DNA of 64,000 bases from Micromonospora sp. WMMD812 (GCF_027497215.1 NZ_CP114904.1:5227001-5291000), one strand, 5' to 3'; shown: positions 24,492-34,528, counted from the first letter of the stretch. Numbers and translations: made by a program. Notes: generated by a model from the sequence alone, not told the origin.

Positions 24492-27400
24492 TCAGTCGTC
24501 GTTGCGGATGGTGCCCGTCGCGAGCGGGTCGGTCAGCCGCAGGCCGGGAACGCCGGCGACCAGCAGGGTCAGTCGCTCGTCGCCCTCCCGCTTGCGGTCA
24601 CCGTTGACCGTCACCGGGAACGTGAGAGACGTCTGGCCGGCGGCCAGCACCTTGCAGCCCACGTACGGGTCGTAGTCCGAGCCGGCCTGCGCCGTCGTGC
24701 CGTACGTGGCGGCGCAGATCAGGGCCGGCTGGGACAGCGGCCGCGACACGGTGGCGGTGAAGGCGAGCTGTCGCTCGCCCTTGTCGCCCTCGGTCACCGA
24801 CGCGTCGGCGACGGTCAGGGCGGCGCGGGAGTGGAACCGGGCCACCTGCGGGTCGTGGTCGCTGGAGCCGCGCGAACCGTCACCGGTGTGCTCGGCCGGC
24901 CAGTCGGCGTTGATGTGCGCCGCCCGTACCTGCACCAGGTCCCGGTGTAGAGCGTCGTTCACGAACAGCTGATCGAGCGTCTGCGCCTGCCCCTCGAAGC
25001 TGTACGAGTAGGCGGACGAGGGCACGTCAGCGACCAGGTCCTCCCAGAGGTTGTGCAGCCCGGCCGCGTACAGCGGGGCCAACTGGTCGGACGGGGTCGG
25101 CTGCGCGGCGGTGGCGATCGGGTCGTCCGGGCGGGGGAAGACGTTCAGGTCGCCGCCGTAGACCACCCGGGCGTTCGCGTCCGAGGCCTCGATGGCGGTC
25201 GTGATCGCCGCACCGTACGCGGCCTGCTCCCGCCGCTGCCCGATCCGGCTGTCCGGACCGGACGAGTAGTGGTTGCTGACCGCCCAGAGGGTGAACCGCT
25301 CGGCCGAGCCTGGCGCGGCGGCCACGCTGAACTTGCCGACCTGGGGAGCCCGGGTGAAGACGTTGTCGCCGTCCTGCCCCGTCGAGGTGTCCACGTCGGA
25401 GGGGAGCAGCGCGTTCAGCGCCTTCGGGTTCTGCACGTCCGCGTTCGCCGGCAGCCCGGCAGCCCGGTACTGCACGGTCGGCACCGAGCCGAGCACCGGG
25501 TCGCCGGCGGTCGCCGCGGCGAGCCGAACCCGGTCGGTGCGGTAGAGGAACGCCGCGGTGATGCCGCGGGCGTCCGCGCCGGTGCGGTCGTACGCGGCCG
25601 CGTAAGCCGGACCGCCGGCTGCCGCCACCGCGAGCGCCAACTCCTGGATGGTGTCCGGCGCGCCGTCGGCGTCGTTCGTGTCGCCGCAGGCCAGGGCCCC
25701 GCCGGAGACCGCGCAGATGTCCTGGTCCTCGGCCTCCTGCACCAGGATCAGGTCCGGAGCGTGCAGGTCGGTGACGATCTGGTCGGCGAGCGAGGTGAGG
25801 TGCTCCTGGTAGTCGGCCTCGTTGGCCGGCACGTAGTCGAACGGCGGGCTGACCCCGGTGCAGCCCGGGTTGCCGGTGAAGTCGCAGCCGTCGAACGGGT
25901 CGTCCCGGAAGTCGTACAGGTTCTCCACGTTGTAGGTCGCGACCGCGACCTCCTCGGAACGGTCAGCCGGCTTCGGCGGGTTGTTCTTCGACGGGTCGGC
26001 CCCGGCCGCGAACTCGGCCCGCTCCACCTGCACGCCGTACTTCTCGAACGAGTAGTAGAGCCCGCCGACGGCGTCCTGGCTGAGGGTGTCGAAGGTGTGG
26101 GCCGGCGGCAACAGCGCCGTGCTGTCGCCGCTGGTGGCCTTCACGCCCATGCTGCCCAGCATGATCCGCTGCCCGTTGCCGTCGTCGAACCGTCGGGTCG
26201 GGTCGTTGTCCAGCGGGTGCGCGTCGCGGAACACCCGGCGGGCGTACGGGTCGGCGCGGTCCAGCAGCGGGTCGTCCCGGTCGACGACCCAGACCTCCGC
26301 GTCGGCCGTGGAGGCGAAGACGTCCCGTCCGCTCACCGCGCCGCTACCGGCACGGACCCGCAGCCGGGCCCCCTCGTGCCGCTCCCAGAAGCGCCCGGCG
26401 GCGGCGAGCTCGACCGGTGGCACCGTGTCGGTCACCTCGACCTCGGTGTTCACGTCCAGACCCGAGGTCAGCTTGCTGACCAGCGAGGCGCTGGAGAGCT
26501 GGGTCATGTTGTAGTACTCGGACACCCGGGCCCGGAGCACCACCTCGTCGCCCACCGCCGGCACGTAGCCGCCGATCAGTGAGGTGAACGAACCCATGAA
26601 CACGAAGATGCCGTCCGAGCTGGCCGGATCCCCGTCGGTGTCGCCGCGCCGGCTCTGGAGGAAGAAGCCCCGCTGGTCGCGGCCCGACGAGTCACGCGCC
26701 AGGGTGAGCTGGGTGATGACGCCGCGGACGTCGTAAAGGGTGCTGCTGGTGCCGTTGCCGCTGGCCGGCGCGAGCGGCGAGCGGTCGGCCGCGCCGGACT
26801 CACCGTCGGTGGTGGGGCCCTGTACCTCGCCGACCGTCAGTTCCCGCGTCACCTGCACGGCCAGGGTGCAGGTCGCGGTGCCGCCGTCGGCGTCGGTGGC
26901 GGTCAACGTGACCGTGTACGCCCCGGCGGCCAGGTCGGCGCTGGTGCTCACCGTGGCGCGGGCGGTGCCGCCCAGCCCGGGGGCCGGGGTGACGGCGGTG
27001 CGGACGATCGAACCGGCGGTCGGCGTCGGGCTGACCCGGGTGACGGCCAGGTCGACGATCGTGTCGTCGGGGTCGGTGGCGGTGACCTCCCGGGTCGCCG
27101 CGGTGCCGGCCGGGGTGACCAGGACGGCGCCGCAGGTCAACGTGGCGGGCGCGTCGACGGGCCCCCCGCCGTCGACGGTGTGCGCGCCGAGGCCGTCGAA
27201 CGTGTCGGTCGCGAAGCCGGCCCACTGCGCGGCCGGGTCGAACGCGTCGGACGGGTCGGTGTCACCGGCGCTCACCGTGCCCAGCCGGCGCAGCGTGTTG
27301 TCCGCGGTGCTGGTGACGCCGCTGCCCCACTCGGCACCCGGGTCGACGCCGACCTGGCCGACCGAGTCCAGTACGGTGTCGCCCCGGCGCAGCACGACCG

Positions 27401-27767
27401 CGTCGTCGCCGTTGAACAGCCCGGCGCCGCTGGTCTGGTCGGCCTGGTCGAGGATCGCCGGCACGGCCGAGGCGGATGCGAACACGAACACGTCGCCGGC
27501 GGCGACCGTGCCGGTGAGCGGGAAGGCGGTCGCGCTGGTGGAGCCGTTGAAGAAGAGAGCGAGCTGATAGCCGCCGGCCGCCAGGTCGATGGCGGACCCG
27601 GTGCCGTTGAACAGCTCGATGGCCTTGTTGTTCGACGAGCCTTCGACGTACTCGGAGATGAACAGGTCGGTGGGCGCGGCGCTGGCCGCGGTGGGTGCGA
27701 CGCCGATGGCCGTGGCGGTTACGGCGGCGGCGGTCGCGAGCGCGGCGAGGGTACGGCGCGGGCGCAT
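24492..27767 (-). CDS. Secreted ExeM/NucH-type extracellular nuclease
   Basis: A 1091-residue secreted protein. The start is ATG 27767, preceded by GGAGG; a signal peptide (RRTLAALATAAAVTATAIG, then ASAAPT) follows. Next come a lamin-tail domain (DLFISEYVEGSSNNKAIELF), a beta-rich region, and an OB-like region (SLIGGYVPAVGDEVVLRARV). The endonuclease/exonuclease/phosphatase domain has VATYNVENLYDF, ILVQEAEDQD, VYGGDLNVFP and GSSDHDPQVARF. The protein ends with a Calx-beta domain (DASVTEGDKGERQLAFTATV). It should degrade DNA outside the cell for phosphate or carbon. The likely cut specificity is not inferable. Confidence 0.92.
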   Translation of the reverse strand: MRPRRTLAALATAAAVTATAIGVAPTAASAAPTDLFISEYVEGSSNNKAIELFNGTGSAIDLAAGGYQLALFFNGSTSATAFPLTGTVAAGDVFVFASASAVPAILDQADQTSGAGLFNGDDAVVLRRGDTVLDSVGQVGVDPGAEWGSGVTSTADNTLRRLGTVSAGDTDPSDAFDPAAQWAGFATDTFDGLGAHTVDGGGPVDAPATLTCGAVLVTPAGTAATREVTATDPDDTIVDLAVTRVSPTPTAGSIVRTAVTPAPGLGGTARATVSTSADLAAGAYTVTLTATDADGGTATCTLAVQVTRELTVGEVQGPTTDGESGAADRSPLAPASGNGTSSTLYDVRGVITQLTLARDSSGRDQRGFFLQSRRGDTDGDPASSDGIFVFMGSFTSLIGGYVPAVGDEVVLRARVSEYYNMTQLSSASLVSKLTSGLDVNTEVEVTDTVPPVELAAAGRFWERHEGARLRVRAGSGAVSGRDVFASTADAEVWVVDRDDPLLDRADPYARRVFRDAHPLDNDPTRRFDDGNGQRIMLGSMGVKATSGDSTALLPPAHTFDTLSQDAVGGLYYSFEKYGVQVERAEFAAGADPSKNNPPKPADRSEEVAVATYNVENLYDFRDDPFDGCDFTGNPGCTGVSPPFDYVPANEADYQEHLTSLADQIVTDLHAPDLILVQEAEDQDICAVSGGALACGDTNDADGAPDTIQELALAVAAAGGPAYAAAYDRTGADARGITAAFLYRTDRVRLAAATAGDPVLGSVPTVQYRAAGLPANADVQNPKALNALLPSDVDTSTGQDGDNVFTRAPQVGKFSVAAAPGSAERFTLWAVSNHYSSGPDSRIGQRREQAAYGAAITTAIEASDANARVVYGGDLNVFPRPDDPIATAAQPTPSDQLAPLYAAGLHNLWEDLVADVPSSAYSYSFEGQAQTLDQLFVNDALHRDLVQVRAAHINADWPAEHTGDGSRGSSDHDPQVARFHSRAALTVADASVTEGDKGERQLAFTATVSRPLSQPALICAATYGTTAQAGSDYDPYVGCKVLAAGQTSLTFPVTVNGDRKREGDERLTLLVAGVPGLRLTDPLATGTIRNDD

Positions 27768-27863
27768 GAGGCCTCCACGATGGGCGGACGGTGAACTAAC
27801 GCACGTTAAGTGCACACCGTGACCAGCGTCCATCCCCTACCGGACCGTTTCATGAACAGCCGG

Positions 27864-28880
27864 TCAGCGCGACGCGTCGACGTGGTGCACCAGGTCGGCC
27901 ACGTCGATGCTGTATTCGCACCACTCGCGGTCGGGACGGTAACCCAGCTCGGCGTTGACCTTCAACATCGCCTCGTTGGCCTGGGCGTTCCAGGTCTGCA
28001 CCTCGGCCAGCGCGGGCTCGGCCGAACGCAGCTCCAGCAGCATCCGTGCCTTGATCGCACGGTCGATGCCGTAGCCACGGTGATCCTGCGCCACGATCGT
28101 GTCGTACTGGTCGGCCCGCGTCGGGTGCTGCGCCGGCACCACCACCTCGGTCAGGCCGGCCACCTCGCCGCTCTGCTCGTGGAGGGCGAGCACGATGTAG
28201 GGCTTCATTCCCCGCCGGTGCAGGCAGTCCAGGCTGTCCCGGAGCCGCTGCGGGTCGTAGGAACTCGGGCGCAGCTCGCCGTCGTCGACGTCACGCACCT
28301 CGGCCTTGGCCCGCGCGTACGCCTCGATCAGTTCGTCCGGCGGACCGCCCGGGTGGAACTCCACGTGGTAACCCGCGCCGACACCGGTGGCCATCTCGGC
28401 CAGCTCGGCCCAGTTCACTGCGGACAGGTCGAGCACGCTGCGGGTCTCGACATATTCCCGAGTGAACCCGAGCGACTCGTAGAACGCCACGGCGGGGGTG
28501 TCACCGACGACCTCGACGCCGATGGAGGAGAAGGCCTCCTGGTAGACCCGGCGGGCGGCGACCCGGACCAGGTCACGCCCGAGGCCGCTGCGCCGGGCGG
28601 AGGGGTGCACCAGCACCTCGAGCACGCCGATGTCGCCGAGCAGCAGGACATGGACCTGGCCGAGGACGGCGCCCGGCGTCCCGTTCGCCCCCGGCTCCTC
28701 CTGCGCCACCCAGGAGATCCGCCGTTCGCCCGGCATCACCTCGGTGAGGTATTCCCGCAGGGAACTCTCCCGCCACGGCGGATCCTGCGGCAGATCGGCC
28801 GCCAGGACCGCGTTGAGCGTGTCCAGCAGCGACGCGATCTCGGCGGACGACGCGGTCCTGGGGTCCCACTCGCGCACCAT
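27864..28880 (-). CDS. Double GNAT-domain N-acetyltransferase (mycothiol-synthase-like fold)
   Basis: A 338-residue protein with two GNAT halves. The first has LIDELGVHPSARRSGLGRDL-type acetyl-CoA loop (VLVHPSARRSGLGRDLVRVA). The second has TIVAQDHRGYGIDRAIKARM. Two fused GNAT domains are the design of mycothiol synthase and relatives, but there is no mshD-type context here, so the acetyl acceptor is unknown. An ATG at 28880 is preferred over a GTG one codon upstream. A TAGACG box sits just before the start and could be the -10 of a leaderless promoter. Confidence 0.82.
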   Translation of the reverse strand: MVREWDPRTASSAEIASLLDTLNAVLAADLPQDPPWRESSLREYLTEVMPGERRISWVAQEEPGANGTPGAVLGQVHVLLLGDIGVLEVLVHPSARRSGLGRDLVRVAARRVYQEAFSSIGVEVVGDTPAVAFYESLGFTREYVETRSVLDLSAVNWAELAEMATGVGAGYHVEFHPGGPPDELIEAYARAKAEVRDVDDGELRPSSYDPQRLRDSLDCLHRRGMKPYIVLALHEQSGEVAGLTEVVVPAQHPTRADQYDTIVAQDHRGYGIDRAIKARMLLELRSAEPALAEVQTWNAQANEAMLKVNAELGYRPDREWCEYSIDVADLVHHVDASR

Positions 28881-28953
28881 CACCCGTCTAGCTTGCCGTC
28901 AACAGCAGCCCGGGGGAAGTGTTCAGTTCTCCAAATGTATGCGGACGATCACT

Positions 28954-30570
28954 TCACGTACGGCTGGCCTGTCCGTAGCGGTTTGCCGTATTGAACACGT
29001 CCTGCGCGTAACGGCGCACGTCGTTGTACGACAGGATCGCGTTCCACCAGTCCTCGGGGATGCTCAGGTTGCGGCCGTTCCGGCAGAGGTAGTTGCCGGC
29101 CGCGAGCGCGGCGTCGTCCAGGTCGTGCGGGTCCTTACGGCCGTCGTTGTCGGCGTCCACCCCGACCTCCTGCCAGGTGGTCGGGATGAACTGCATCGGC
29201 CCGATCGCCCGGTCGAAGGTGGTGTCCCGGTCGAGCTGGCCGCGGTCCGTGTCGATGATCCGCATCCGCCCGTCCCGCCCGTCCAGCGGCAGTCCGATGA
29301 TCTCTGGGCTGGCCTTGCCGTCCTGACCCAGCCGGGCGCTGTTGGCCTGGCCGTGCGACGACTCGACGAACCCGATCGCGGCCAGCGTGGTCCAGCTCAG
29401 GGCGCAGCTGCGGTTGGTCTGGGCAAGCACCAGCTCGGCGTAGCCGTACGCCTGCATCGCGACCGGCGAGATGCCGACCTTCGCGCCGACCTGCTGGGCC
29501 CAGCCGGCCAGCGCGTCCGCCGGCCGCCCGCCCACCAGGCCGGTCATCGGCCCGGTCGGGGGCACCGTGCCGGTGGGCAGCGGGAAGGTGGGCAGCGCCG
29601 AGCCCGGCAGCCCGGTCGGGAACCCGGACGGCTGCCCCGTGGGCACCGCGGTCGGCACCGGGCCAGGCGGTGGGGCGGTCGGTGCGGCGGCGTCGTCGAT
29701 CGCGCTCGGGCGGGGTGCCCGGATCGTCGCCGGAACCGCCAGCGCGCCGGCCGTCGCGGTGGCCGCGACGAGGATGAGCAGGAACACGCCGGGCAGCGTG
29801 AGCCGCCCGCTGGGTCGCCGGGACCAGGCCCGGGTCGCCCGGGCCGCGCCGGCCGCGGCCTGCCGCGGGCGCAGCCGTACGGCGTGCGCGAACGGCACCC
29901 GGTGGCGGCGGGTGCGCCCGGCGCCGCCGACATCGTCCACGGTGGCCGTCCCGACCGCGGGCCCGCCGGTGCCCGTCGACGTCGCGCCGGTGGTGTCGGT
30001 GGCCGTGGTGGCGCTGCCCGCGTCGCCAGCCGTCGGAGCGCCGGCGGCCTCGGTGGCCGTCGGCGCGCTGCCGGCTGGCGAGTCGGTCACCCGGTCCGTG
30101 GTCGCCGGGGTTGCGCCGGCGCTGGCCTCGGTGGCGGCGGCTTCGCTCGCCGACGGCGCATCCTCTGACGGTAGGGGTGCGGGTGCGTTCGCGGCCTCGG
30201 CGGCCGAATCGGCCGGTGCGGCCGCGTCGTCGACTCCGGCACCGGCCGTCGCGCCGGCGCTCGCCGTGTCGCCGGACCCGGCACCGACCGCCGCGCCGCT
30301 GGCCGCTGTGCCGCTGGCCGCGTCGCCGGTCGCTGCGCCGGCGGTCGCTGCGCCGCCGCTCGTCGCGTCGCTGGCCGAGGCGGCGTCGGCCCCGGCCTCG
30401 GCCGGGGCCTCGGAGCGCAACCAGGGGCGGCGGGGACGGGGAACCTGGCGCGGCGCCGGATCGGGCGCAGCGCCGGACTCGGCGAGCGGCCCGTCGAGCG
30501 GCGCGGCCGGTCGTAGGGGTCGAAGGGCTCGTCTGTCCTCGCCGTCCACCACCCGTCGAGTATCACCCAT
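28954..30570 (-). CDS. Lytic transglycosylase-family protein with long disordered N terminus
   Basis: A 538-residue protein. The first 240 residues are disordered and rich in Ala/Pro/Thr/Ser with many Ala-Ala repeats. One membrane segment follows (LTLPGVFLLILVAATATAGA). The C-terminal 200 residues form a lysozyme-like SLT domain: LAAIGFVESSHGQANS carries the catalytic Glu, then GPMQFIPTTW, then DWWNAILSYNDVRRYAQDV. It should cleave the peptidoglycan glycan strand outside the membrane. It is divergent from the zinc-ribbon gene, 38 bp away. The start ATG 30570 is one of several possible. Confidence 0.88.
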   Translation of the reverse strand: MGDTRRVVDGEDRRALRPLRPAAPLDGPLAESGAAPDPAPRQVPRPRRPWLRSEAPAEAGADAASASDATSGGAATAGAATGDAASGTAASGAAVGAGSGDTASAGATAGAGVDDAAAPADSAAEAANAPAPLPSEDAPSASEAAATEASAGATPATTDRVTDSPAGSAPTATEAAGAPTAGDAGSATTATDTTGATSTGTGGPAVGTATVDDVGGAGRTRRHRVPFAHAVRLRPRQAAAGAARATRAWSRRPSGRLTLPGVFLLILVAATATAGALAVPATIRAPRPSAIDDAAAPTAPPPGPVPTAVPTGQPSGFPTGLPGSALPTFPLPTGTVPPTGPMTGLVGGRPADALAGWAQQVGAKVGISPVAMQAYGYAELVLAQTNRSCALSWTTLAAIGFVESSHGQANSARLGQDGKASPEIIGLPLDGRDGRMRIIDTDRGQLDRDTTFDRAIGPMQFIPTTWQEVGVDADNDGRKDPHDLDDAALAAGNYLCRNGRNLSIPEDWWNAILSYNDVRRYAQDVFNTANRYGQASRT

Positions 30571-30608
30571 GCCCCGCCGCACGTCAGGCCCGGACGTACC
30601 CTGGTGCC

Positions 30609-30830
30609 ATGCCCCGGTACGAGTTCCGCTGCCGCGCCTGCGGCGACACCTTCGAGGTCAACCGCCCGATGGCGCAGGCCGGCGAGCCGGCCGCGTGTCC
30701 GCAGGGTCACGCCGACACGGTCAAGTTGCTGTCCACCGTCGCGGTCACCGGTCGGGGCGGGGCCGGTGCCGCCGGCGGGGCCTCGGCGCCCGCCGGGGGC
30801 GGCTGTTGCGGCGGTGCCTGCGGCTGCTGA
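30609..30830 (+). CDS. FmdB-like zinc-ribbon protein
   Basis: A 73-residue protein from ATG 30609. It begins MPRYEFRCRACGDTFEVNRP; CRAC and later CPQGH give the zinc-ribbon pairs of FmdB-type regulators. The end is a Gly/Ala-rich tail with CCGGACGC, extra Cys that could bind metal. Function in actinobacteria is not known. It diverges from the transglycosylase gene. Confidence 0.85.
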   Translation: MPRYEFRCRACGDTFEVNRPMAQAGEPAACPQGHADTVKLLSTVAVTGRGGAGAAGGASAPAGGGCCGGACGC

Positions 30831-30995
30831 GGCCGTCCGAGCGTCGTCGCGCAACCCGCCGAGCGGCGGGCCGGCCTTGCCCCAGGGCGAGGTCGAGTGG
30901 CACTTTGAGTCCGAGCCCGGCCGGCCGTTCTCACGATGTGTGACCGCTCGGCTTCAGGCAGCATGAACCCGACGTCACGGGCGGAGGTTCGACGC

Positions 30996-33833
30996 ATGGC
31001 GGCACGGATCCAGCTCCCGACCGGTTGGGTGACCTTTGTGTTCACCGACATCGAGGGCTCGACCCGGCTGGCCCAACTGCTGGGTCCGGACTACCGCCCG
31101 GTGCTGCGCGAGCACCGCCGGCTGCTGCGCCGCACGCTGGCCGGGACCGGCGGCGCGGAGCTGCTGACCGAGGGCGACTCGTTCTTCCTCGCCTTCGCCG
31201 ACGCCACCGAGGCGCTGACCGCCTGCCTCACCGCTCAGCGGGCACTCGCGAACCACGAGTGGCCGACCCCGGAGGCCGCGCCGCGGGTGCGGATGGGCCT
31301 GCACACCGGCTATGCCGAGCCGCGCGACGGTGAGTACGCCAGCGCCGAGGTGCACCGCGCGGCCCGGATCGCGGCCGCCGCGCACGGCGGACAAATTCTC
31401 TGTTCGGCGTCCACCGCGCGGCGCGCCGAGCCCCTGCCGGCCGGCGCCTCGCTGCTCGACCTCGGCCTGCACCGGCTGCGCGGCTTCGACGACCGGGAAC
31501 GGCTCTTCCAGCTGGTCGCGCCGGGGCTGGAGCGGCAGTTCCCGCGCCCGCGCACCGCCGACGCGGTGGCGCACAACCTGCCGACCCAGGTCACCTCGTT
31601 CGTCGGCCGCGAGGCCGAATGCGCCGAGCTGCGCCGGCTGGTGGAGGGGCACCGGCTGGTCACGGTGCTCGGCGCCGGCGGCGCGGGCAAGACCCGGCTC
31701 GCGGTCGAGTTGGCCTCGGGGGTCGTGGAGGCGTACCCGGACGGGGTCTGGTTCGTCGACATCGCCGCGGTGACCGACCCGGGGCTGGTGGCGTTCGAGA
31801 TCGCGGCCGTGCTCGGCCTGCGCCCGGAGCCGGGCCGGCCGATGGTGGACACCCTGGTCGAGTTCGCGGCGGCCCGCCGGATGCTGGTGCTGCTGGACAC
31901 CTGCGACGCGCAGCCGGCCGCGTCGGCCGAGGTGATCTCCCGGCTGCTCGCGGGCGGGCGCGGGGTGCGGGTGCTGGCGACCAGCCGGGAGTCGTTCGGC
32001 CTGCCCGGCGAGGTGGTGTGGCGCATCCCGCCGCTCTCGGTCGAGCCGCGCGACGACGGTGCGGAGAGCGACGCCGTGGCGCTGCTGCTGGACCGGACGG
32101 CGGCGGCCCGTGGCGGCCGGCAGCCGGACCCGGCCGAGTCGGCCGACCTGCGCCGGGTGGTGCAGCGCCTCGACGGGCTCCCGCTCGCCATCGAGTTGGC
32201 CGCCGCCCGGTTGCGCGTGCTGTCGGTGGGGCAGCTCGCGGAGCGCCTCGACGACGTGCTGGGCACCCTGGACGCCGGCCGGGACGACCCGGAGCCGCCG
32301 CCGGCGGACCGGGGCTGGATGGGCAACCAGCAGGACACCGTGGACCTGGTAGCCGCCGCGGCCGGCGCCTCCCCGCCCACGCCGGCCAGCCGGGCGGTGC
32401 AGCGCTCCGCCACCGAGCGGCACCTCACCATGCAGGCCACGGTCACGTGGTCGTACCGGACCCTCGGGCCGCGCGCCGCCCGGCTGCTGCGCTGGCTGGC
32501 GGTCTTCGCCGGCCCGGTGGACCTGGCGACCGTCGAGTGGCTGCTCGGCGACGACCCGTTGGACCCGTTGTCGGTGCTGGTGGACAAGTCGATGGTGCTG
32601 GCCGAGCCGAACGCGGCGGGGAGCACCTACCGGATGCTCGACCCGATCCGGGCGTACGCGGCGCGGCGGCTGGCCGAGGCCGGCGAGGAGCAGGCCGCCC
32701 GGGACCGGCACGTGGCCTGGTCGGCGCACGCGCTGGAGCGGGCGCACCTCGGCCCGGACGGGCGGCCGGTCACGCTCTCCCTCTACACGCTCGACCCGCT
32801 GGCCGGTGAGCTGCGGGCGGCGCTGCGCTGGTGCGCCACCGGGGGCAGCGCGGCGGCGGGGCTGCGACTGGCGGGTGGCCTGGACCAGTGGTGGCGGGAG
32901 CGGGGGCTGGCCCGGGAGGGGCGGCTCTGGCTGTTCCGGCTGTACGGGCGGATCGCCGAGACCGGCGAGCGGATTCCGGAGGCCGAGCTGGCGGCGGCGT
33001 ACCACATGCACTCGCTGCACGCCGGTGCGGACGGTGAGTTCGCCGAGGAGCTGCGCTACTCGCAGCGGGCCGAGGCGGCGGCCCGGCAGGCGGGTGACTC
33101 CGGCCTGCTGGCCCGGGTGTTGGCCGGGCGGGCGGCTCCGCTGGTCGACATGGGACAGTTCGCCGAGGCCGAACGGGTCTGCCGGGAGGTCATCGACTGG
33201 GCGCACAGTCAGGATGTGCTCGGCGACGCGCTGCTCGCCGTCTACAGCCTGGCCGAGCTGCTGTGGCGGCGGGGCGCGCTGGACGAGGCGGCGGAGCTGC
33301 TCGGGGCGGCCCGGCCGGTCGAGGCGGCCCGACCGGTCGAGCGGGGTCGGCGCTCGGTCGACATGCTGCTCGGCATGGTCGCGCTCGCCCGCGGTGACGT
33401 GATAGCCGCGCACGAGCACCTGCTGGTCGCGCTCCGCTCCCGGATGAGCCACGGCTTCCACGGTCGGGCCTGTGACACGTTGAACGCGATCGCGGTGCGC
33501 TGCGCAGCCGGGGATGACCCGCTCACCGCCGCCCGGCTCTTCGGTGCGGCGCAGGCGACCCGCGCCAACCTGCGGTGCACTCCGGGCATCTACGGCGGTT
33601 ACTGGGCCGACCGTCAGGCGGACCTGCGCCGGGCGCTGGGGGACGTCGCCTTCGACGACGCGTACGGGGAGGGCGCCGAGCTGGGGCTGGACGAGGCGGC
33701 GGGGCTCGCGCTCGACGTGGAGCACCCCGATCTGGCCGAAGACTCGACCCGCTTCAGCACGATGCGAGCCCACCCGGCGCCGCGGCAGGCGGAGCCGGAG
33801 CGCCGTCCGGCCGGGCAGAGCGAGCGCGCCTGA
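30996..33833 (+). CDS. Adenylate/guanylate cyclase-domain ATPase regulator (LuxR/AfsR-like large protein)
   Basis: A 945-residue protein. The start is ATG 30996 because GGAGG lies 8 nt upstream. Residues 1-175 are a class III cyclase domain: FTDIEGSTRL and EGDSFFLAF give the two metal Asp. The Asn of the usual VNxAAR motif is His here (VHRAARIAAAAHGG), so cyclase activity is doubtful. Next is a STAND-type NTPase with Walker A LGAGGAGKT, an RNBS-like LVLLDTCDAQ and GLPLAIELAAARL. The C-terminal 300 residues are TPR-like helices. It probably is a signalling switch; no HTH is present. Confidence 0.83.
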   Translation: MAARIQLPTGWVTFVFTDIEGSTRLAQLLGPDYRPVLREHRRLLRRTLAGTGGAELLTEGDSFFLAFADATEALTACLTAQRALANHEWPTPEAAPRVRMGLHTGYAEPRDGEYASAEVHRAARIAAAAHGGQILCSASTARRAEPLPAGASLLDLGLHRLRGFDDRERLFQLVAPGLERQFPRPRTADAVAHNLPTQVTSFVGREAECAELRRLVEGHRLVTVLGAGGAGKTRLAVELASGVVEAYPDGVWFVDIAAVTDPGLVAFEIAAVLGLRPEPGRPMVDTLVEFAAARRMLVLLDTCDAQPAASAEVISRLLAGGRGVRVLATSRESFGLPGEVVWRIPPLSVEPRDDGAESDAVALLLDRTAAARGGRQPDPAESADLRRVVQRLDGLPLAIELAAARLRVLSVGQLAERLDDVLGTLDAGRDDPEPPPADRGWMGNQQDTVDLVAAAAGASPPTPASRAVQRSATERHLTMQATVTWSYRTLGPRAARLLRWLAVFAGPVDLATVEWLLGDDPLDPLSVLVDKSMVLAEPNAAGSTYRMLDPIRAYAARRLAEAGEEQAARDRHVAWSAHALERAHLGPDGRPVTLSLYTLDPLAGELRAALRWCATGGSAAAGLRLAGGLDQWWRERGLAREGRLWLFRLYGRIAETGERIPEAELAAAYHMHSLHAGADGEFAEELRYSQRAEAAARQAGDSGLLARVLAGRAAPLVDMGQFAEAERVCREVIDWAHSQDVLGDALLAVYSLAELLWRRGALDEAAELLGAARPVEAARPVERGRRSVDMLLGMVALARGDVIAAHEHLLVALRSRMSHGFHGRACDTLNAIAVRCAAGDDPLTAARLFGAAQATRANLRCTPGIYGGYWADRQADLRRALGDVAFDDAYGEGAELGLDEAAGLALDVEHPDLAEDSTRFSTMRAHPAPRQAEPERRPAGQSERA

Positions 33834-33878
33834 GGGCCCCACCGTCGGCCGTCCGACGTGGCGGGGCGCGGCGACGCG

Positions 33879-33917
33879 GAGGGCCCGCGCGCCGGTCTCC
33901 CGGCGACACGGGCCCTC
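33879..33917. terminator. Bidirectional hairpin between convergent genes
   Basis: GAGGGCCCG (33879-33887) pairs exactly with CGGGCCCTC (33909-33917), with an inner GCCGG/CCGGC stem. It separates the cyclase-ATPase gene from the phospholipase gene on the other strand. Confidence 0.75.
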
Positions 33918-33923
33918 GTGAGG

Positions 33924-34466
33924 TCAGGCGCGCAGGCCGGCGCGTCGCTCGGCGTCGGCCTTCATCTTCGCGGCGCGCTCGATGTCGGCCGGGTCGACCG
34001 CGGCGACCGAGCCGAAGATGCTGACTGCCTGGTAGTAGGTCCAGGCCAGGCTGTAACAGGCCGGCCGGACGACGGAGTTGTAGGTGGCGCAGACCCGCTT
34101 GAGGTCCTCGTAGAAGGCGCTGTCGAGGCGGGACTTGTTGGCGGAGAACACGCCCATCGCCTTGTGGTTGCGGTAGCCGAAGTCGTGCCGGTAGCAGGAG
34201 AGTTCGAAGCTGAACCCGAGCGGGTTGTCCGGGCTCGACGAGCAGTAGTCGGTCGACCAGTCGAACGCGTACTCGGACCAGGCGCCCTTGTTGAGCCGGC
34301 CCGAGTTCCAGGAGTTGTAGCTGGTGGCGCTGGTCTGGGTCCAGCTGGACAGCACGGCGAGCTTCTGCTCGCGGCTGACGGCGGCAGCGGCGGGGGAGGC
34401 GAGTCCGAGGGCGACGAGCAGCGCGAGCGCGCCCGAGGCGAACAGGGTGGCGAGGCGTCTGGGCAC
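33924..34466 (-). CDS. Secreted prokaryotic phospholipase A2
   Basis: A 180-residue secreted enzyme from a GTG with GGAGG 5 nt upstream. The signal peptide is LFASGALALLVALGLASPAA, then AAAVSREQ. The catalytic His-Asp pair is in LSCYRHDFGYRNH, with Ca-binding residues in SSPDNPLGFSFELSC. Disulfide Cys are in YCSSS, SCYRH, RVCATYN and PACYS, as in Streptomyces PLA2. It hydrolyses the sn-2 ester of phospholipids outside the cell. A perfect 16-bp dyad overlaps the probable -35. It diverges from nothing; upstream is the GHL10 terminator. Confidence 0.92.
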   Translation of the reverse strand: MPRRLATLFASGALALLVALGLASPAAAAVSREQKLAVLSSWTQTSATSYNSWNSGRLNKGAWSEYAFDWSTDYCSSSPDNPLGFSFELSCYRHDFGYRNHKAMGVFSANKSRLDSAFYEDLKRVCATYNSVVRPACYSLAWTYYQAVSIFGSVAAVDPADIERAAKMKADAERRAGLRA

Positions 34467-34528
34467 GGTGACCTCCGCGGGGGTGAGCGGGTGGGGCAGG
34501 TTACCGGCGGGTTACCGGTGCCGATGAG

